Assembly (NCBI GenBank): GCA_003946805.1
Contig: RPSH01000004.1
Coordinates: forward strand, 124,001-188,000
Source of the DNA: Bacillus sp. 2B10
GTDB taxonomy: Bacteria; Pseudomonadota; Alphaproteobacteria; Sphingomonadales; Sphingomonadaceae
Length of the DNA: 64,000 nucleotides
Direction: 5' to 3'
The notes under the pieces were generated by a model. That model searched no databases. It saw only the letters and a list, made by a program, of their open reading frames with translations, and was not told where the DNA came from. Below are positions 36,892 to 45,911 of the stretch, piece after piece. A program made the translations under genes and the position numbers. Positions within the stretch are counted from its first letter, which is position 1, and each line of letters starts with the position of its first letter.

Positions 36892-38781
36892 ATGATGTGG
36901 CGTAAAGTTTCTGCGAACGACGCGGTCCCCGGTGCGACTGTCGCCGGTCCGTCCGGCGCCAACCCGCTGCGCATGGCGGTGGCGGCCTGCCGCCCCCATT
37001 TCATGTTCGCCGGACTGTTCAGCGGGTTGATCAACCTGTTGTACCTGGCCCCGTCGATCTACATGCTGCAGGTGTACGACCGGGTCGTGTCGACGCGCGG
37101 GACGGCGACGCTCGTCACGCTGACGGCGATCCTCGCGCTGGCGTTGATCTGTTCGGCCCTGCTCGATTCGGCCCGGATGCGGCTGTTGCAGCGGGCCAGC
37201 GTGCGGCTGGAAAAGCTGGCGGCGCAATCCGTCCTCGCGCGTGCCCTGTCGCCGGGGGCCGGCGACCTTGCCGCGCGGCAATCGGCGGCGCGCGATTTCG
37301 ACACGCTGCGCCAGACGATGACCGGCCCCGCGATCCTTGCGCTGTTCGATGCGCCATGGGCACCGATCTACATCGCGGTGTGCTTCCTGATGCATCCGTG
37401 GATCGGCGTGCTGGCGCTGGTGTCGTCGATCCTGCTGGCCGGGATCGCATGGGGAACCGAGCGGGTCACTGCGGGGCTGGTGCAGGCTGCGGGGGCGCAG
37501 TCCAACCAGACCTATTCGATGCAGGACTTCTCGATCCGCTCGGCGGAGACAGTCGGCGCGCTCGGCATGCAGGGGGCGCTGGTCCAGCGCCACCTGGGGC
37601 AGCGGCTGGGCACGGTGGCGTTGCAGGTGGAAGCGACGCGGGTATCGGGCCGGCTGCTGGCCTTCACCAAGTTCCTGCGCATGTTCATCCAGTCGCTGGC
37701 GCTGGGCCTGGGGGCGCTGCTGGCGATCGAGGGGATGATTTCGGGGGGCGCGATCTTTGCCGCCTCGCTGCTGATCTCGCGCGGGTTGCAGCCGATCGAA
37801 CAGTTCATGGGCGCGCTGCGCAACGTGCTGTCGGCCCGCTCCGCCTATCGCAATCTCCAGGCGCTGTGCGATATGGGGGAGGTGGTCGAGCCGATGCCGT
37901 TGCCTGTCCCGACCGGTCGCCTGTCGATCGAGGGGGTGACGGTCGCGACGGATCAGCGCGATACGCCGATCTTGTCCGACATCGTGTTCGACGCGCAGCC
38001 GGGCGAACTGATCGCGTTGGTCGGGCCGAGTGGGTCGGGCAAGAGTACGCTGATGCGGGTCCTGTCGGGCGGGCTGGCACCGACCGAGGGCATGGTCCGG
38101 CTCGACGGGGCCAATTATGCCGACTGGAACCGCGAGCAGCTCGGCCGGCATATCGGCTATATGTCGCAGGACACGGTCCTGTTCCCCGGCACCGTCCGCG
38201 AAAATATCGCCCGTTTCCAGGTCGCGGTCGACGATCAGGGGCATCAGGCGGTGCTCGACGCGGCGACGGCGGCCGGCGCGCACGAACTGATCCTGCAACT
38301 GCCGAAGGGATATGATACCCCGCTCGGCCCCGGCGGCGTGACGCTGTCGGCGGGGCAGGCGCAGCGGATCGCCTTTGCCAGGGCGCTCTATGGCCGCCCC
38401 GTGCTGTTGCTGCTCGACGAACCGAACGCGCATCTCGACGGCGAGGGCGACCTGTTGCTGATGCGCAAGCTCGTCGCGCTCAAGCAGGCGAATGCGACGC
38501 TGATCGTGTCGACCCATCGCACCGGTATCCTGCAGGTCGCCGACCGCATCCTCATGCTGAACGGCGGGGCCGTTCAGGCGTTCGGCCCGCGCGACGAGAT
38601 CATCAAGCCGCGTCCCGCGGTGCCGCCGCCGCCGCCGCCGGGACCGGGACCCGCCGGGGGCGCGCCGTCCACCGGGGGCGGGGTGACGCTGCATGGCGGT
38701 CGCCGCTGGATCGAGGAACCGCCCCAGACCGACAATCCCGTGCTGCGCGATCCCGCCAGCCACGGAAGGAAGCACGCGTAA
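36892..38781 (+). CDS. Type I secretion ABC permease/ATPase (PrtD/AtrD-like)
   Basis: 629 residues. The permease part (about 25-340) begins FAGLFSGLINLLYLAPSIYM, a PrtD-family hallmark, and carries LYLAPSIYMLQVYDRVVSTR. The ATPase domain has Walker A VGPSGSGKST, signature LSAGQAQRIA (Ala for the usual second Gly) and Walker B LLLLDEPNAHLD. A Pro-rich tail (about 575-590) is unusual. It exports unfolded RTX proteins straight to the outside with an HlyD adaptor and a TolC-type channel; no TolC gene is in the window. Sphingan loci carry the equivalent pair atrD/atrB. The likely cargo is the giant protein at 29130 and probably 23510-25807. Confidence 0.93.
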   Translation: MMWRKVSANDAVPGATVAGPSGANPLRMAVAACRPHFMFAGLFSGLINLLYLAPSIYMLQVYDRVVSTRGTATLVTLTAILALALICSALLDSARMRLLQRASVRLEKLAAQSVLARALSPGAGDLAARQSAARDFDTLRQTMTGPAILALFDAPWAPIYIAVCFLMHPWIGVLALVSSILLAGIAWGTERVTAGLVQAAGAQSNQTYSMQDFSIRSAETVGALGMQGALVQRHLGQRLGTVALQVEATRVSGRLLAFTKFLRMFIQSLALGLGALLAIEGMISGGAIFAASLLISRGLQPIEQFMGALRNVLSARSAYRNLQALCDMGEVVEPMPLPVPTGRLSIEGVTVATDQRDTPILSDIVFDAQPGELIALVGPSGSGKSTLMRVLSGGLAPTEGMVRLDGANYADWNREQLGRHIGYMSQDTVLFPGTVRENIARFQVAVDDQGHQAVLDAATAAGAHELILQLPKGYDTPLGPGGVTLSAGQAQRIAFARALYGRPVLLLLDEPNAHLDGEGDLLLMRKLVALKQANATLIVSTHRTGILQVADRILMLNGGAVQAFGPRDEIIKPRPAVPPPPPPGPGPAGGAPSTGGGVTLHGGRRWIEEPPQTDNPVLRDPASHGRKHA

Positions 38782-40154
38782 TGACCACCAACGTCGTTCT
38801 GCCGCCGCGCGGCATCGTGCCGAACGCGGTCGCCGCGCATGCGCTGCTCGACGATTCGCCCCGGCGTCCGGCGATGGTGGGCGTGGCGGTTGGCCTGGTG
38901 TTCTTCGTCGGTTTCCTCGGATGGGCCGGGTTCGCGCGCCTTGACGCTGCGGCGGTCGGCACCGGGCAGGTCGCGGTAATGGGCAACCGCCAGACCGTCC
39001 AGCATCGCGACGGCGGAACCGTCGGGCAGGTGCTGGTGCGCGAGGGGCAGCACGTCGCCGCCGGTCAGTTGCTGGTGTCGCTGGCCGCGCCCGAGGTCGA
39101 CGCGCAGGAACGGGCGCTTGCGGAGAGCGTGATCGGCCTCGAGGCGCAGCAGGCCAGGCTGGAGGCGGAGGTGACCGGCGGTCCGATCCGCTGGCCCGAG
39201 GCGTTCGCCGGCTATGCCGGGCGCGACGCCCGGATCGCGGAACGCGCGCGCGCCGTCCAGTCGGGGCAGTCGTCGGCGCGCGGCGGGATGCTCGCGGCCA
39301 GCGGGAACGTCAATGTCCAGCGCCGTCGCGAAACCGAGGAACAGATTCGCGGCTATGTCGCGCAGGCCCGCTCCACCCGCGAACAGCGGGAATCGTTGCA
39401 GGCGCAGCTGGCCAGTGCGCGGACGCTGCAGGACAAGGGCTTCGTCTCGCTGAATGCGATCCGCCAGCTCGAACGCAGCGTGTCGCAGATGGACGCCGCC
39501 ATCGCCGACCTGAACGCGCGGGTCGCGGCGTCGCGGGCCAGCAACAGCGGCGTCGCGAGCGAGGACGTCCAGAACCGGCGGCGGATGCAGACCGAAAGCT
39601 CGGCCGCGCTGCGCGACACGCTGTTCCAGTTGAACGAGATGCGCCCGAAGTGGCTCGCCGCGCGCGACCAGTTGCGGCGTACGGCGGTGCGCGCACCGGT
39701 CGCCGGGCGAATCGTCGGGCTCAGCGTGTTCTCGCAGGGCGCGGTACTGGCCCCGGGCCAACGCGTCCTCGACATCGTTCCCGACGCCGCACCGCTGATC
39801 GTGCGAACACAGTTCGCGCCGGGCGATATCGACGGGGTGGAGGAAGGCCGCGAGGCGGAGGTGCGCTTCCTCTCGCTGCACCAGCGCGACCTGCCGATCA
39901 TCCTGGGATCGGTGCGATCGGTATCGGCCGACGCGCTGACCGACGAGCGCACCGGCGCCAGCCACTACGAGGTCGATGTTGCCGTCCCGCCGAGCCAGTA
40001 TGCTGCGTTGCAACAGTCGCGTGGCGGCAAGTCGGCAGGAATTCGACCGGGAATTCCAGTGCAGGTGTTCATTCGGCTTCGCAAACGCACCGCGCTGCAA
40101 TATATGTTCGACCCGTTGGTGGAGGCGTTCTCCCGTTCTTTCCGGGAACGGTAA
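38781..40154 (+). CDS. HlyD-family type I secretion membrane-fusion adaptor (AtrB-like)
   Basis: 457 residues; its ATG overlaps the transporter stop (TAATG). One N-terminal membrane helix (about 35-52) is followed by a lipoyl-like half (NRQTVQHRDGGTVGQVLVRE), a long coiled-coil hairpin (about 150-290) and the returning lipoyl half with APVAGRIVGLSVFSQGAV. The C-terminal domain carries PGIPVQVFIRLRKRTALQYM, typical of PrtE/HlyD adaptors. It bridges the inner-membrane transporter to the outer-membrane channel. Confidence 0.93.
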   Translation: MTTNVVLPPRGIVPNAVAAHALLDDSPRRPAMVGVAVGLVFFVGFLGWAGFARLDAAAVGTGQVAVMGNRQTVQHRDGGTVGQVLVREGQHVAAGQLLVSLAAPEVDAQERALAESVIGLEAQQARLEAEVTGGPIRWPEAFAGYAGRDARIAERARAVQSGQSSARGGMLAASGNVNVQRRRETEEQIRGYVAQARSTREQRESLQAQLASARTLQDKGFVSLNAIRQLERSVSQMDAAIADLNARVAASRASNSGVASEDVQNRRRMQTESSAALRDTLFQLNEMRPKWLAARDQLRRTAVRAPVAGRIVGLSVFSQGAVLAPGQRVLDIVPDAAPLIVRTQFAPGDIDGVEEGREAEVRFLSLHQRDLPIILGSVRSVSADALTDERTGASHYEVDVAVPPSQYAALQQSRGGKSAGIRPGIPVQVFIRLRKRTALQYMFDPLVEAFSRSFRER

Positions 40155-40253
40155 TCGACGTTTCGCCGAATGTTCTCTAAGCGGGGACAGCCGACCGCCC
40201 GTTGGGCGCCCGTCAGGGCGGCGGACCGGCTTGTCTGATCGAGGAATGGGTAA

Positions 40254-42389
40254 ATGACGAGCGACACGACCGAGCAGCAGGCCGCCGGACGCAGTGGGGT
40301 ACTCGATCGCAAGGGGCTGATCGATTTCGTGAGGCTGGGCGCCCTGCTGCGCCGCCGCTGGCTGGTGATCGTCGCGGTGTCGCTGGCGGTGGCGGCGATG
40401 GCGTTCCTTGCCTATCGCCTGCAACGGCCGCTGTATGAAGCGACCGCGCAGGTCGCGCTGGACCGGCGCGAGGCGCAGCTAGGCGAACAGAACAACACCG
40501 ACCTCCCGACCGATTCGCCCGCGGTGGATACCGAGGTGCAGGTCCTCGGTTCGCCGGCCGTCGCCGCGCGCGTGGTCGACAAGCTTGGTCTCGCCCGCGA
40601 TCCGGCCTTTGCCGGCGACGCGACGACGCCTGCGGCGGCGCGCGAAAACGCGATCGCGGCATTGCAGGCCAAGGTCGATATCAAGCGGACCGGCCTGTCC
40701 TACGCGATCGGGGTAACGACCCGTTCCTTCTCCGCTACGAAGGCGGCGAACATCGCCAACGGCGTGGTCGACGAATATGTCGCCGCGCGGCTCGGCAACA
40801 AGGAGGCGGATCGCCAGCGGCAGATCCAGCTCCTGCGCCAGCGCATCCAGCAGTTGCGCAGCGAAGTGATCTCGGCCGAATCGGCCATTTCCAGTTATCG
40901 GGCGCGCAACGGCCTGGTCGATGTGACGCCGGGCGGAACGAACAGTTCGCAGGCGACCGTCGCGCTGAACGGGCAATTGGCGCAGGCGCAGGCGGAACAG
41001 GCGGCGGCGCAGGCGCGGCTGGCGACGGCACGCGGGCAGCTCGCCCGCGGCAGCAGCGGCGAGGCGCTGGGCGCCGCGCTCAATTCCGAAGTGGTTCAGG
41101 GGCTGCGCGCGCAGCAGGCGCAGCTGAGCACGCAGCGCGCGGACCTGGTCGGCCGCTACGGTCCGCTCCATCCCGATCTCGCCCGCGTCGACCGGCAGCT
41201 GGCCGAGGTGGACGCCCGGATCAAGGCGGAGGTCAATCGGGTCATTTCCAACCTCGAATCGGAATCGCGCGTCGCCAGTGGCCGGGCAAGCTCGCTGCAG
41301 TCGTCGATCGGCCGCAACGAAGGATCGTTGCGTGCCGAGAACGCCGCCTCGGTTCGCCTGAACGACCTGCAGCGCAGCGCCGATGCCGCGCGCAACCTGT
41401 ATCAGACGTTCCTCGACCAGTATCGCGCCGCCGTCGCGCGACAGGGCACGGACCAGACGCTGGCGCACGTCATCGCGCACGCCATGCCGCCGGCCGCCCC
41501 GGTTTCGCCCAATCCGATCGTCTATGCGCTGCTCGGCATCGTCGGCGCGCTGCTGGCCGCCGGCCTCGCGGTGACGGTGCTCGAGATGCTGGAAAGCGGC
41601 GTCAAGACGAGCGAGGATGTCGAGGAAGAGCTGGGCGTTCCCTCGATCGGCCTGATCCCCGACCTGTCCACCATACCGGGCGTGAAGGTATCGCGTCGCG
41701 ACCCGATCGGTCCGTCGCAATATCTGATCGGCAATCCCTCGTCGGTCTTCGCCGAATCGTTCCGGGCGGTGCGGACCAACCTGAAGCGATCGGGTGCCAA
41801 GGTCGTTGCCATCACCTCGGCGTTGCCGGCGGAAGGCAAGACGACGCTGTCGATCTGCCTTGCGCGCTCGGCCGCGCTGGCCGGGCAGCGGGTGTTGCTG
41901 ATCGACAGCGATCTTCGCCAGCGCGCCACCACCCGGCGGATGAACGTCGATACGCAGACCGGTTTCGCCGAAGTGCTGGCGGGCAGCTGCACGCTGGAAC
42001 AGGCGATGGTCGTCGATGAAGCCAGCGGCGCGTTCCTGCTGCCGCAGGCGGGCGCGGTGAGTGATTTCGAACTGTTGGGGTCGGAGGCGATGCGCCGGCT
42101 GATGGCGCAGGTCCGCGACCAGTTCGACCTCGTCCTGCTCGATTGCGCGCCGGTGCTGCCGGTGGTCGAGGCGCGACAGGCAGCGGCGCTTGCCGACCGC
42201 GTCGTGCTGGCCGTGCGCTGGGGATCCACCCCGCGCAAGGCGATCGGACATGCGATGCGCCTGCTCGATCAGGTGGGCGCGGTGACCGCCGGGGTGGTGC
42301 TGACCCGCGCCGACCTGCGCGCGATGGCCAAGAGCGGCTATGGCGACCCGGCCTTCTACTACAACAAGTACAAGACCTATTATGCGTGA
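40254..42389 (+). CDS. Polysaccharide co-polymerase fused to BY-type tyrosine kinase (Wzc-like)
   Basis: 711 residues, with GAGGAA seven bases before the ATG. N-terminal Wzz domain with a first helix (about 35-55), a long periplasmic coiled-coil region (about 180-400) and a second helix (about 420-440). The cytoplasmic BY-kinase domain has Walker A SALPAEGKTTLS, Walker A' VLLIDSDLR and Walker B LVLLDCAP. The C-terminus is a tyrosine cluster with seven Tyr in the last 17 residues, the expected autophosphorylation sites. It sets chain length and gates export. In gellan producers these functions are split between GelC and GelE; here they are fused. Confidence 0.94.
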   Translation: MTSDTTEQQAAGRSGVLDRKGLIDFVRLGALLRRRWLVIVAVSLAVAAMAFLAYRLQRPLYEATAQVALDRREAQLGEQNNTDLPTDSPAVDTEVQVLGSPAVAARVVDKLGLARDPAFAGDATTPAAARENAIAALQAKVDIKRTGLSYAIGVTTRSFSATKAANIANGVVDEYVAARLGNKEADRQRQIQLLRQRIQQLRSEVISAESAISSYRARNGLVDVTPGGTNSSQATVALNGQLAQAQAEQAAAQARLATARGQLARGSSGEALGAALNSEVVQGLRAQQAQLSTQRADLVGRYGPLHPDLARVDRQLAEVDARIKAEVNRVISNLESESRVASGRASSLQSSIGRNEGSLRAENAASVRLNDLQRSADAARNLYQTFLDQYRAAVARQGTDQTLAHVIAHAMPPAAPVSPNPIVYALLGIVGALLAAGLAVTVLEMLESGVKTSEDVEEELGVPSIGLIPDLSTIPGVKVSRRDPIGPSQYLIGNPSSVFAESFRAVRTNLKRSGAKVVAITSALPAEGKTTLSICLARSAALAGQRVLLIDSDLRQRATTRRMNVDTQTGFAEVLAGSCTLEQAMVVDEASGAFLLPQAGAVSDFELLGSEAMRRLMAQVRDQFDLVLLDCAPVLPVVEARQAAALADRVVLAVRWGSTPRKAIGHAMRLLDQVGAVTAGVVLTRADLRAMAKSGYGDPAFYYNKYKTYYA

Positions 42390-43524
42390 TCCCATCGCCG
42401 CCGCGCGTCGGCCTGTCCGGGTCGGCGTCACGGGACTGCGCGGTATTCCAGGCGTGATGGGCGGGATCGAAAGCCATTGCGAGGAGCTCTATCCTCGCAT
42501 CGTGGCGATCGATCCCGCGACGGACGTCACCCTTGCCGCCCGGCGTCCCTATGTCCGGCAGGGCACGCCCTACACCGTCGGGTCTCTTCGGGTCGTGCCG
42601 CTGCCCTCGACGCGGGTTTCGTCGATCGAGGCGACGCTGAACACCCTGCTGGCGACCCTCTATTTCGGCATCGTCCGCCGGGTCGATCTGTTGCATATCC
42701 ATGCGATCGGCCCTGCGCTGCTCACCCCTCTGGCCCGTCTGCTCGGCTTGCGGGTCGTGGTGACGCACCATGGTCGCGATTATCGGCGGGCCAAATGGGG
42801 CGGCTTTGCGAAGTGGATGCTGGTGACCGGCGAAAAGCTGGCGATCCGGTACGCGCATCAGGTGATCGTGGTGTCGGAAACGCTGGCGGAGCAACTGCGC
42901 CGCGAATTTCCCGATCGCGCCGGGCGGGTCCATTACATCCCCAACGGGGTGCCTGCCGTCATCACGGAGGGCCAGGAGGATCCGCGCGTTCTCGAACGGT
43001 TCGGGCTGCAACGCGGCGGGTTCATCCTGTCGGTCGGGCGACTGGTGCCGGAAAAGGGATTCGCCGATCTGGTCGCCGCCCATCAGCAATCGGGCAGCCC
43101 GATGCCGCTGGTCATCGCCGGTGGTGCCGATCACCAGACCCCGTTCGTACGCGATCTTCTGGCGCAGCAGTCGGACCGGGTGATCTTCACGGGAATGTTG
43201 CCCCGGGACGAACTGCGGACCCTGTATCGCAGCGCCGGGCTGTTCGTGCTGGCGTCGCATCACGAAGGTCTGCCGATCGCCGGGCTGGAGGCAACGGCGG
43301 TCAGTGCGCCGTCGCTGCTGAGCGATATCGATGCCAATCTCGACGTCGGGTTGCCCCGCGACCGCTATTTCCCGATGGGTGACGTCGCGGCGCTCGCCCG
43401 CCGCCTGGTCGATCCGGCCCTGCTGACCCCGGTGGATGGCGCTGCGATCCGTGCGCGGTTCGACTGGAGCCGGATCGCCGAACAGACCCTCGACCGGTAT
43501 CGGGACATATCGGGACGGCGTTGA
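42382..43524 (+). CDS. Glycosyltransferase, GT4-like
   Basis: 380 residues from ATG 42382, overlapping the kinase gene by 8 bp. N-terminal GVTGLRGIPGVMGGIESHCE, then VVVTHHGRDYRRAKW and SVGRLVPEKGFADL, with the acidic pair region SHHEGLPIAGLEA. This is the pattern of GT-B, family 4 enzymes in capsule and EPS loci. It probably adds one sugar of the repeat unit on the cytoplasmic side; donor unknown. The overlap suggests co-translation with the co-polymerase/kinase. Confidence 0.9.
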   Translation: MRDPIAAARRPVRVGVTGLRGIPGVMGGIESHCEELYPRIVAIDPATDVTLAARRPYVRQGTPYTVGSLRVVPLPSTRVSSIEATLNTLLATLYFGIVRRVDLLHIHAIGPALLTPLARLLGLRVVVTHHGRDYRRAKWGGFAKWMLVTGEKLAIRYAHQVIVVSETLAEQLRREFPDRAGRVHYIPNGVPAVITEGQEDPRVLERFGLQRGGFILSVGRLVPEKGFADLVAAHQQSGSPMPLVIAGGADHQTPFVRDLLAQQSDRVIFTGMLPRDELRTLYRSAGLFVLASHHEGLPIAGLEATAVSAPSLLSDIDANLDVGLPRDRYFPMGDVAALARRLVDPALLTPVDGAAIRARFDWSRIAEQTLDRYRDISGRR

Positions 43525-43897
43525 AGCGCACCGGTGCGGTCCGAACCGGTGGTTGCGGTTGTGGGTATCGGGCGGCCGTTGCGGCATGGCACGCTGCACC
43601 ATCGACGATGTGGAGTGGATTGCGTGCCTTGTGCGAAATCGTGCAGGGATTTTATCGAGGACGATGGCCGGATCGCCCATCGTCGGGCGGATGGCGACAG
43701 GGCGACCGCGGCGACATTCGGTCACCGGCGCCGTGTCATCGCCTGCTCGCGTCCCGCCGGATGGTCCGCTATGGCACCGGACGGAGGGATCGGAATCGGG
43801 GACGGCCTGAACGGCCGCGTCGGATCGCGATCGGATATATGGGGAGCGTCGCCGGGTTCGGACGCGCGCGACAGGGAAGAACAATGGGGAACGCCGG
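43525..43897 (+). other. Intergenic stretch, no gene recognised
   Basis: 373 bases between the glycosyltransferase and the initiating phosphoglycosyltransferase. Several overlapping plus-strand frames exist but are Arg/Gly-rich and domain-free, typical of non-coding GC-rich DNA. The stretch probably holds the promoter and leader of the gene at 43898. No convincing hairpin terminator was seen. Confidence 0.5.
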
Positions 43898-45286
43898 GTG
43901 AAAAAGACACCTTTTCCAGCTGACGGGGCCAGCACGTTCGACGGGGCGAACCTGCGTCTCTGGCAAACGCCCCATGCGGCACGGGTGCGGCTGTACGTCT
44001 CGTTGCTGGCGCTGGATCTTCTGGCGATCACGGTCGGGCTGCTGTTTCCCGCCGCGTTCCTGAACGTGAAGGGCAGCGTATCGGCGGTCCTCGTCGTCGC
44101 CTGCTTCATCTACAGCGTCATCGCATTCAATTCTGGTGCCTTTTCGTTGCGGTCCGGTGCGCAGACGATGATCGACACGGGCGCGGCGGTGCGTTCGCTG
44201 TTCCTGACCTACGGCGCGCTGTTCCTGATTTCCTATTTCCTCCGGCTGGACCGCGACATGTCGCGCCTGCTGCTGGCGGTGGCGATGGCCGGGGATCTGG
44301 TCCTGGTCGTTCTGTTCCGGCAGCTCGTGTCGCTGCTGGTCGAGACGCGCCTGCGCAACAAGCTGCTGCTGCAGGTGCTGATCTGCGACGGAGCGAGCGT
44401 GGACGTGCCGCGGGAATTCCGGGTGATCGACGCCGGGGAACAGGGCATCCGGCCCGACATGCGCGATCCCGCGATGCTCGATCGCTTCGCCCAGTTCATC
44501 CAGGGCTATGACCGCGTCATCGTCGCCTGCCAGCCCGAAGCGCGCGCGAACTGGGCGATGATGCTGAAGGGCGCCGACGTCCGGGGCGAGATCGTGGTGG
44601 GCGAGATCGACATGTTCGGCGCACTGCGCCTGTCCAAGGTGTCGAAGGTCCCGACGCTGGTGGTGGCGGTGGGGCCGCTGTCCCTGCGCAAGGCGATGGC
44701 CAAGCGCGCGTTCGACATCGCCTGCTGCATCCCGGCGCTGATCCTGCTGCTGCCGGCGCTCGGCATCATCTCGCTGGCCATCAAGCTCGACAGTACCGGG
44801 CCGGTCCTGTTCCGGCAGCGTCGCGTCGGACGCGGCAACAAGTTCTTCCACATCCTCAAGTTCCGCAGCATGCGTGTCGAACAGAGCGATGCCAGCGGGT
44901 CCAAGTCGGCCAGCCGCGACGACGATCGGATCACGCGCGTCGGCTACATCCTGCGGCGGACCAGTATCGACGAGCTGCCGCAGCTTTTCAACGTGCTGCT
45001 CGGCCATATGAGCATTGTCGGCCCCCGCCCGCATGCGCTGGGCTCCCTTGCGGGCGAACAGCTGTTCTGGGATGTCGATGAACGGTACTGGCACCGCCAT
45101 ACGCTGAAGCCGGGCATCACCGGGCTGGCCCAGGTTCGCGGCTATCGTGGCGCGACGGTCCATACCGAGGACCTGACCAACCGGTTGCAGGCCGATCTGG
45201 AATACATCGCCAACTGGTCGTTCTGGCGCGACCTCGCCATCGTCTTCATGACGCTGCGGGTCATCGTCCACCGCAATACCTATTGA
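43898..45286 (+). CDS. Initiating polyprenyl-phosphate sugar phosphotransferase (WbaP/GelB-like)
   Basis: 462 residues from a GTG start. Four N-terminal helices (about 30-150), a central nucleotide-binding-like domain (about 160-270), a fifth hydrophobic segment (about 278-300) and the catalytic sugar-transferase domain. The catalytic domain has FRQRRVGRGNKFFHILKFRS, TSIDELPQLFNVLLGHMSIVGPRP in two adjoining blocks, and KPGITGLAQVRGYRG. The enzyme transfers a sugar 1-phosphate (glucose 1-phosphate in gellan synthesis) to undecaprenyl phosphate, starting the repeat unit. Confidence 0.94.
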   Translation: MKKTPFPADGASTFDGANLRLWQTPHAARVRLYVSLLALDLLAITVGLLFPAAFLNVKGSVSAVLVVACFIYSVIAFNSGAFSLRSGAQTMIDTGAAVRSLFLTYGALFLISYFLRLDRDMSRLLLAVAMAGDLVLVVLFRQLVSLLVETRLRNKLLLQVLICDGASVDVPREFRVIDAGEQGIRPDMRDPAMLDRFAQFIQGYDRVIVACQPEARANWAMMLKGADVRGEIVVGEIDMFGALRLSKVSKVPTLVVAVGPLSLRKAMAKRAFDIACCIPALILLLPALGIISLAIKLDSTGPVLFRQRRVGRGNKFFHILKFRSMRVEQSDASGSKSASRDDDRITRVGYILRRTSIDELPQLFNVLLGHMSIVGPRPHALGSLAGEQLFWDVDERYWHRHTLKPGITGLAQVRGYRGATVHTEDLTNRLQADLEYIANWSFWRDLAIVFMTLRVIVHRNTY

Positions 45287-45296
45287 CGAAACGTCG

Positions 45297-45323
45297 CCGC
45301 CCGCCGGTGGTGCCGGCGGGCGG
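45297..45323. terminator. Hairpin between convergent genes
   Basis: A perfect 11-bp stem, CCGCCCGCCGG and CCGGCGGGCGG, with loop TGGTG. It lies between the stops of the phosphotransferase (45286) and the PilZ gene (45330) and can serve both strands. No T-run follows on either side. Confidence 0.65.
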
Positions 45324-45329
45324 ACGGGA

Positions 45330-45821
45330 TCAGCCGAGCAGGACAGCGACGCCGAGGATCGCCGCCCAGGGCAGCGTCACGATGGCGACTGCCGCCAGCA
45401 GGCGCTGCCGCGGCGAGAACTTGCCGACGCGAGCGACATCGGCCCCGGGCGCCGTCGTCAGGTCGGTATCGAGCTTCACGACGTTGCCGCGGCTGGCGCT
45501 GGTGATCGAGCCCGACGGCAGCGTCTCGACGAATTCGCAGCCATAGCCGATCGATCCCGACCGCACCACGCGTGCGCCGACGGTGCCGATGCCGGCGACA
45601 CCCAGCTCGATCAGCTGTTCCGCCGCCAGCAGGGCATCGGTTTCGATCAGGCAGCCGTCACGGGTCAGGTCGACCAGCGTGACCGGAATCGGCGGGTGCC
45701 CCGCAACGCGGAGCACCGCCGTCCGCTGGATGCCGATACGCTGCTGTGCGCGGCGGTTTCCCGCCAGGCCGGTAGTAATCTGGGCGGGCTGCGACACGAC
45801 ATTCCCCAACTGGCTGAACAC
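45330..45821 (-). CDS. PilZ-domain protein with C-terminal membrane helix
   Basis: 163 residues from a GTG start without a clear ribosome-binding site. The PilZ domain (about 22-100) has RRAQQRIGI (RxxxR-like), a VDLTRDGCLIET block (compare D/NxSxxG) and GYGCEFVE. A hydrophobic helix forms the C-terminus (about 138-162). PilZ domains bind cyclic di-GMP, which commonly controls EPS output, so a regulatory link to this locus is reasonable. The second motif deviates from consensus (DLTRDG), so binding is not certain. Confidence 0.82.
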   Translation of the reverse strand: MFSQLGNVVSQPAQITTGLAGNRRAQQRIGIQRTAVLRVAGHPPIPVTLVDLTRDGCLIETDALLAAEQLIELGVAGIGTVGARVVRSGSIGYGCEFVETLPSGSITSASRGNVVKLDTDLTTAPGADVARVGKFSPRQRLLAAVAIVTLPWAAILGVAVLLG

Positions 45822-45911
45822 CGACGAAGCTAGCGGCGACTGTTTACGAAAGCGTTGTGGCGACTGCTTACGAAATGGTTACCGGCCGCTTGAGCCTGCC
45901 CCGCACCGCCC

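Noticed and set aside
36778..38775. 665-codon minus-strand frame opposite the ABC transporter
   Set aside because: Low-complexity His/Arg/Gln translation; the plus-strand transporter has all ABC motifs.
43534..43923. 129-codon plus-strand frame in the gap before the phosphoglycosyltransferase
   Set aside because: Overlaps the start of the next gene, lacks a site and has no recognisable domain.
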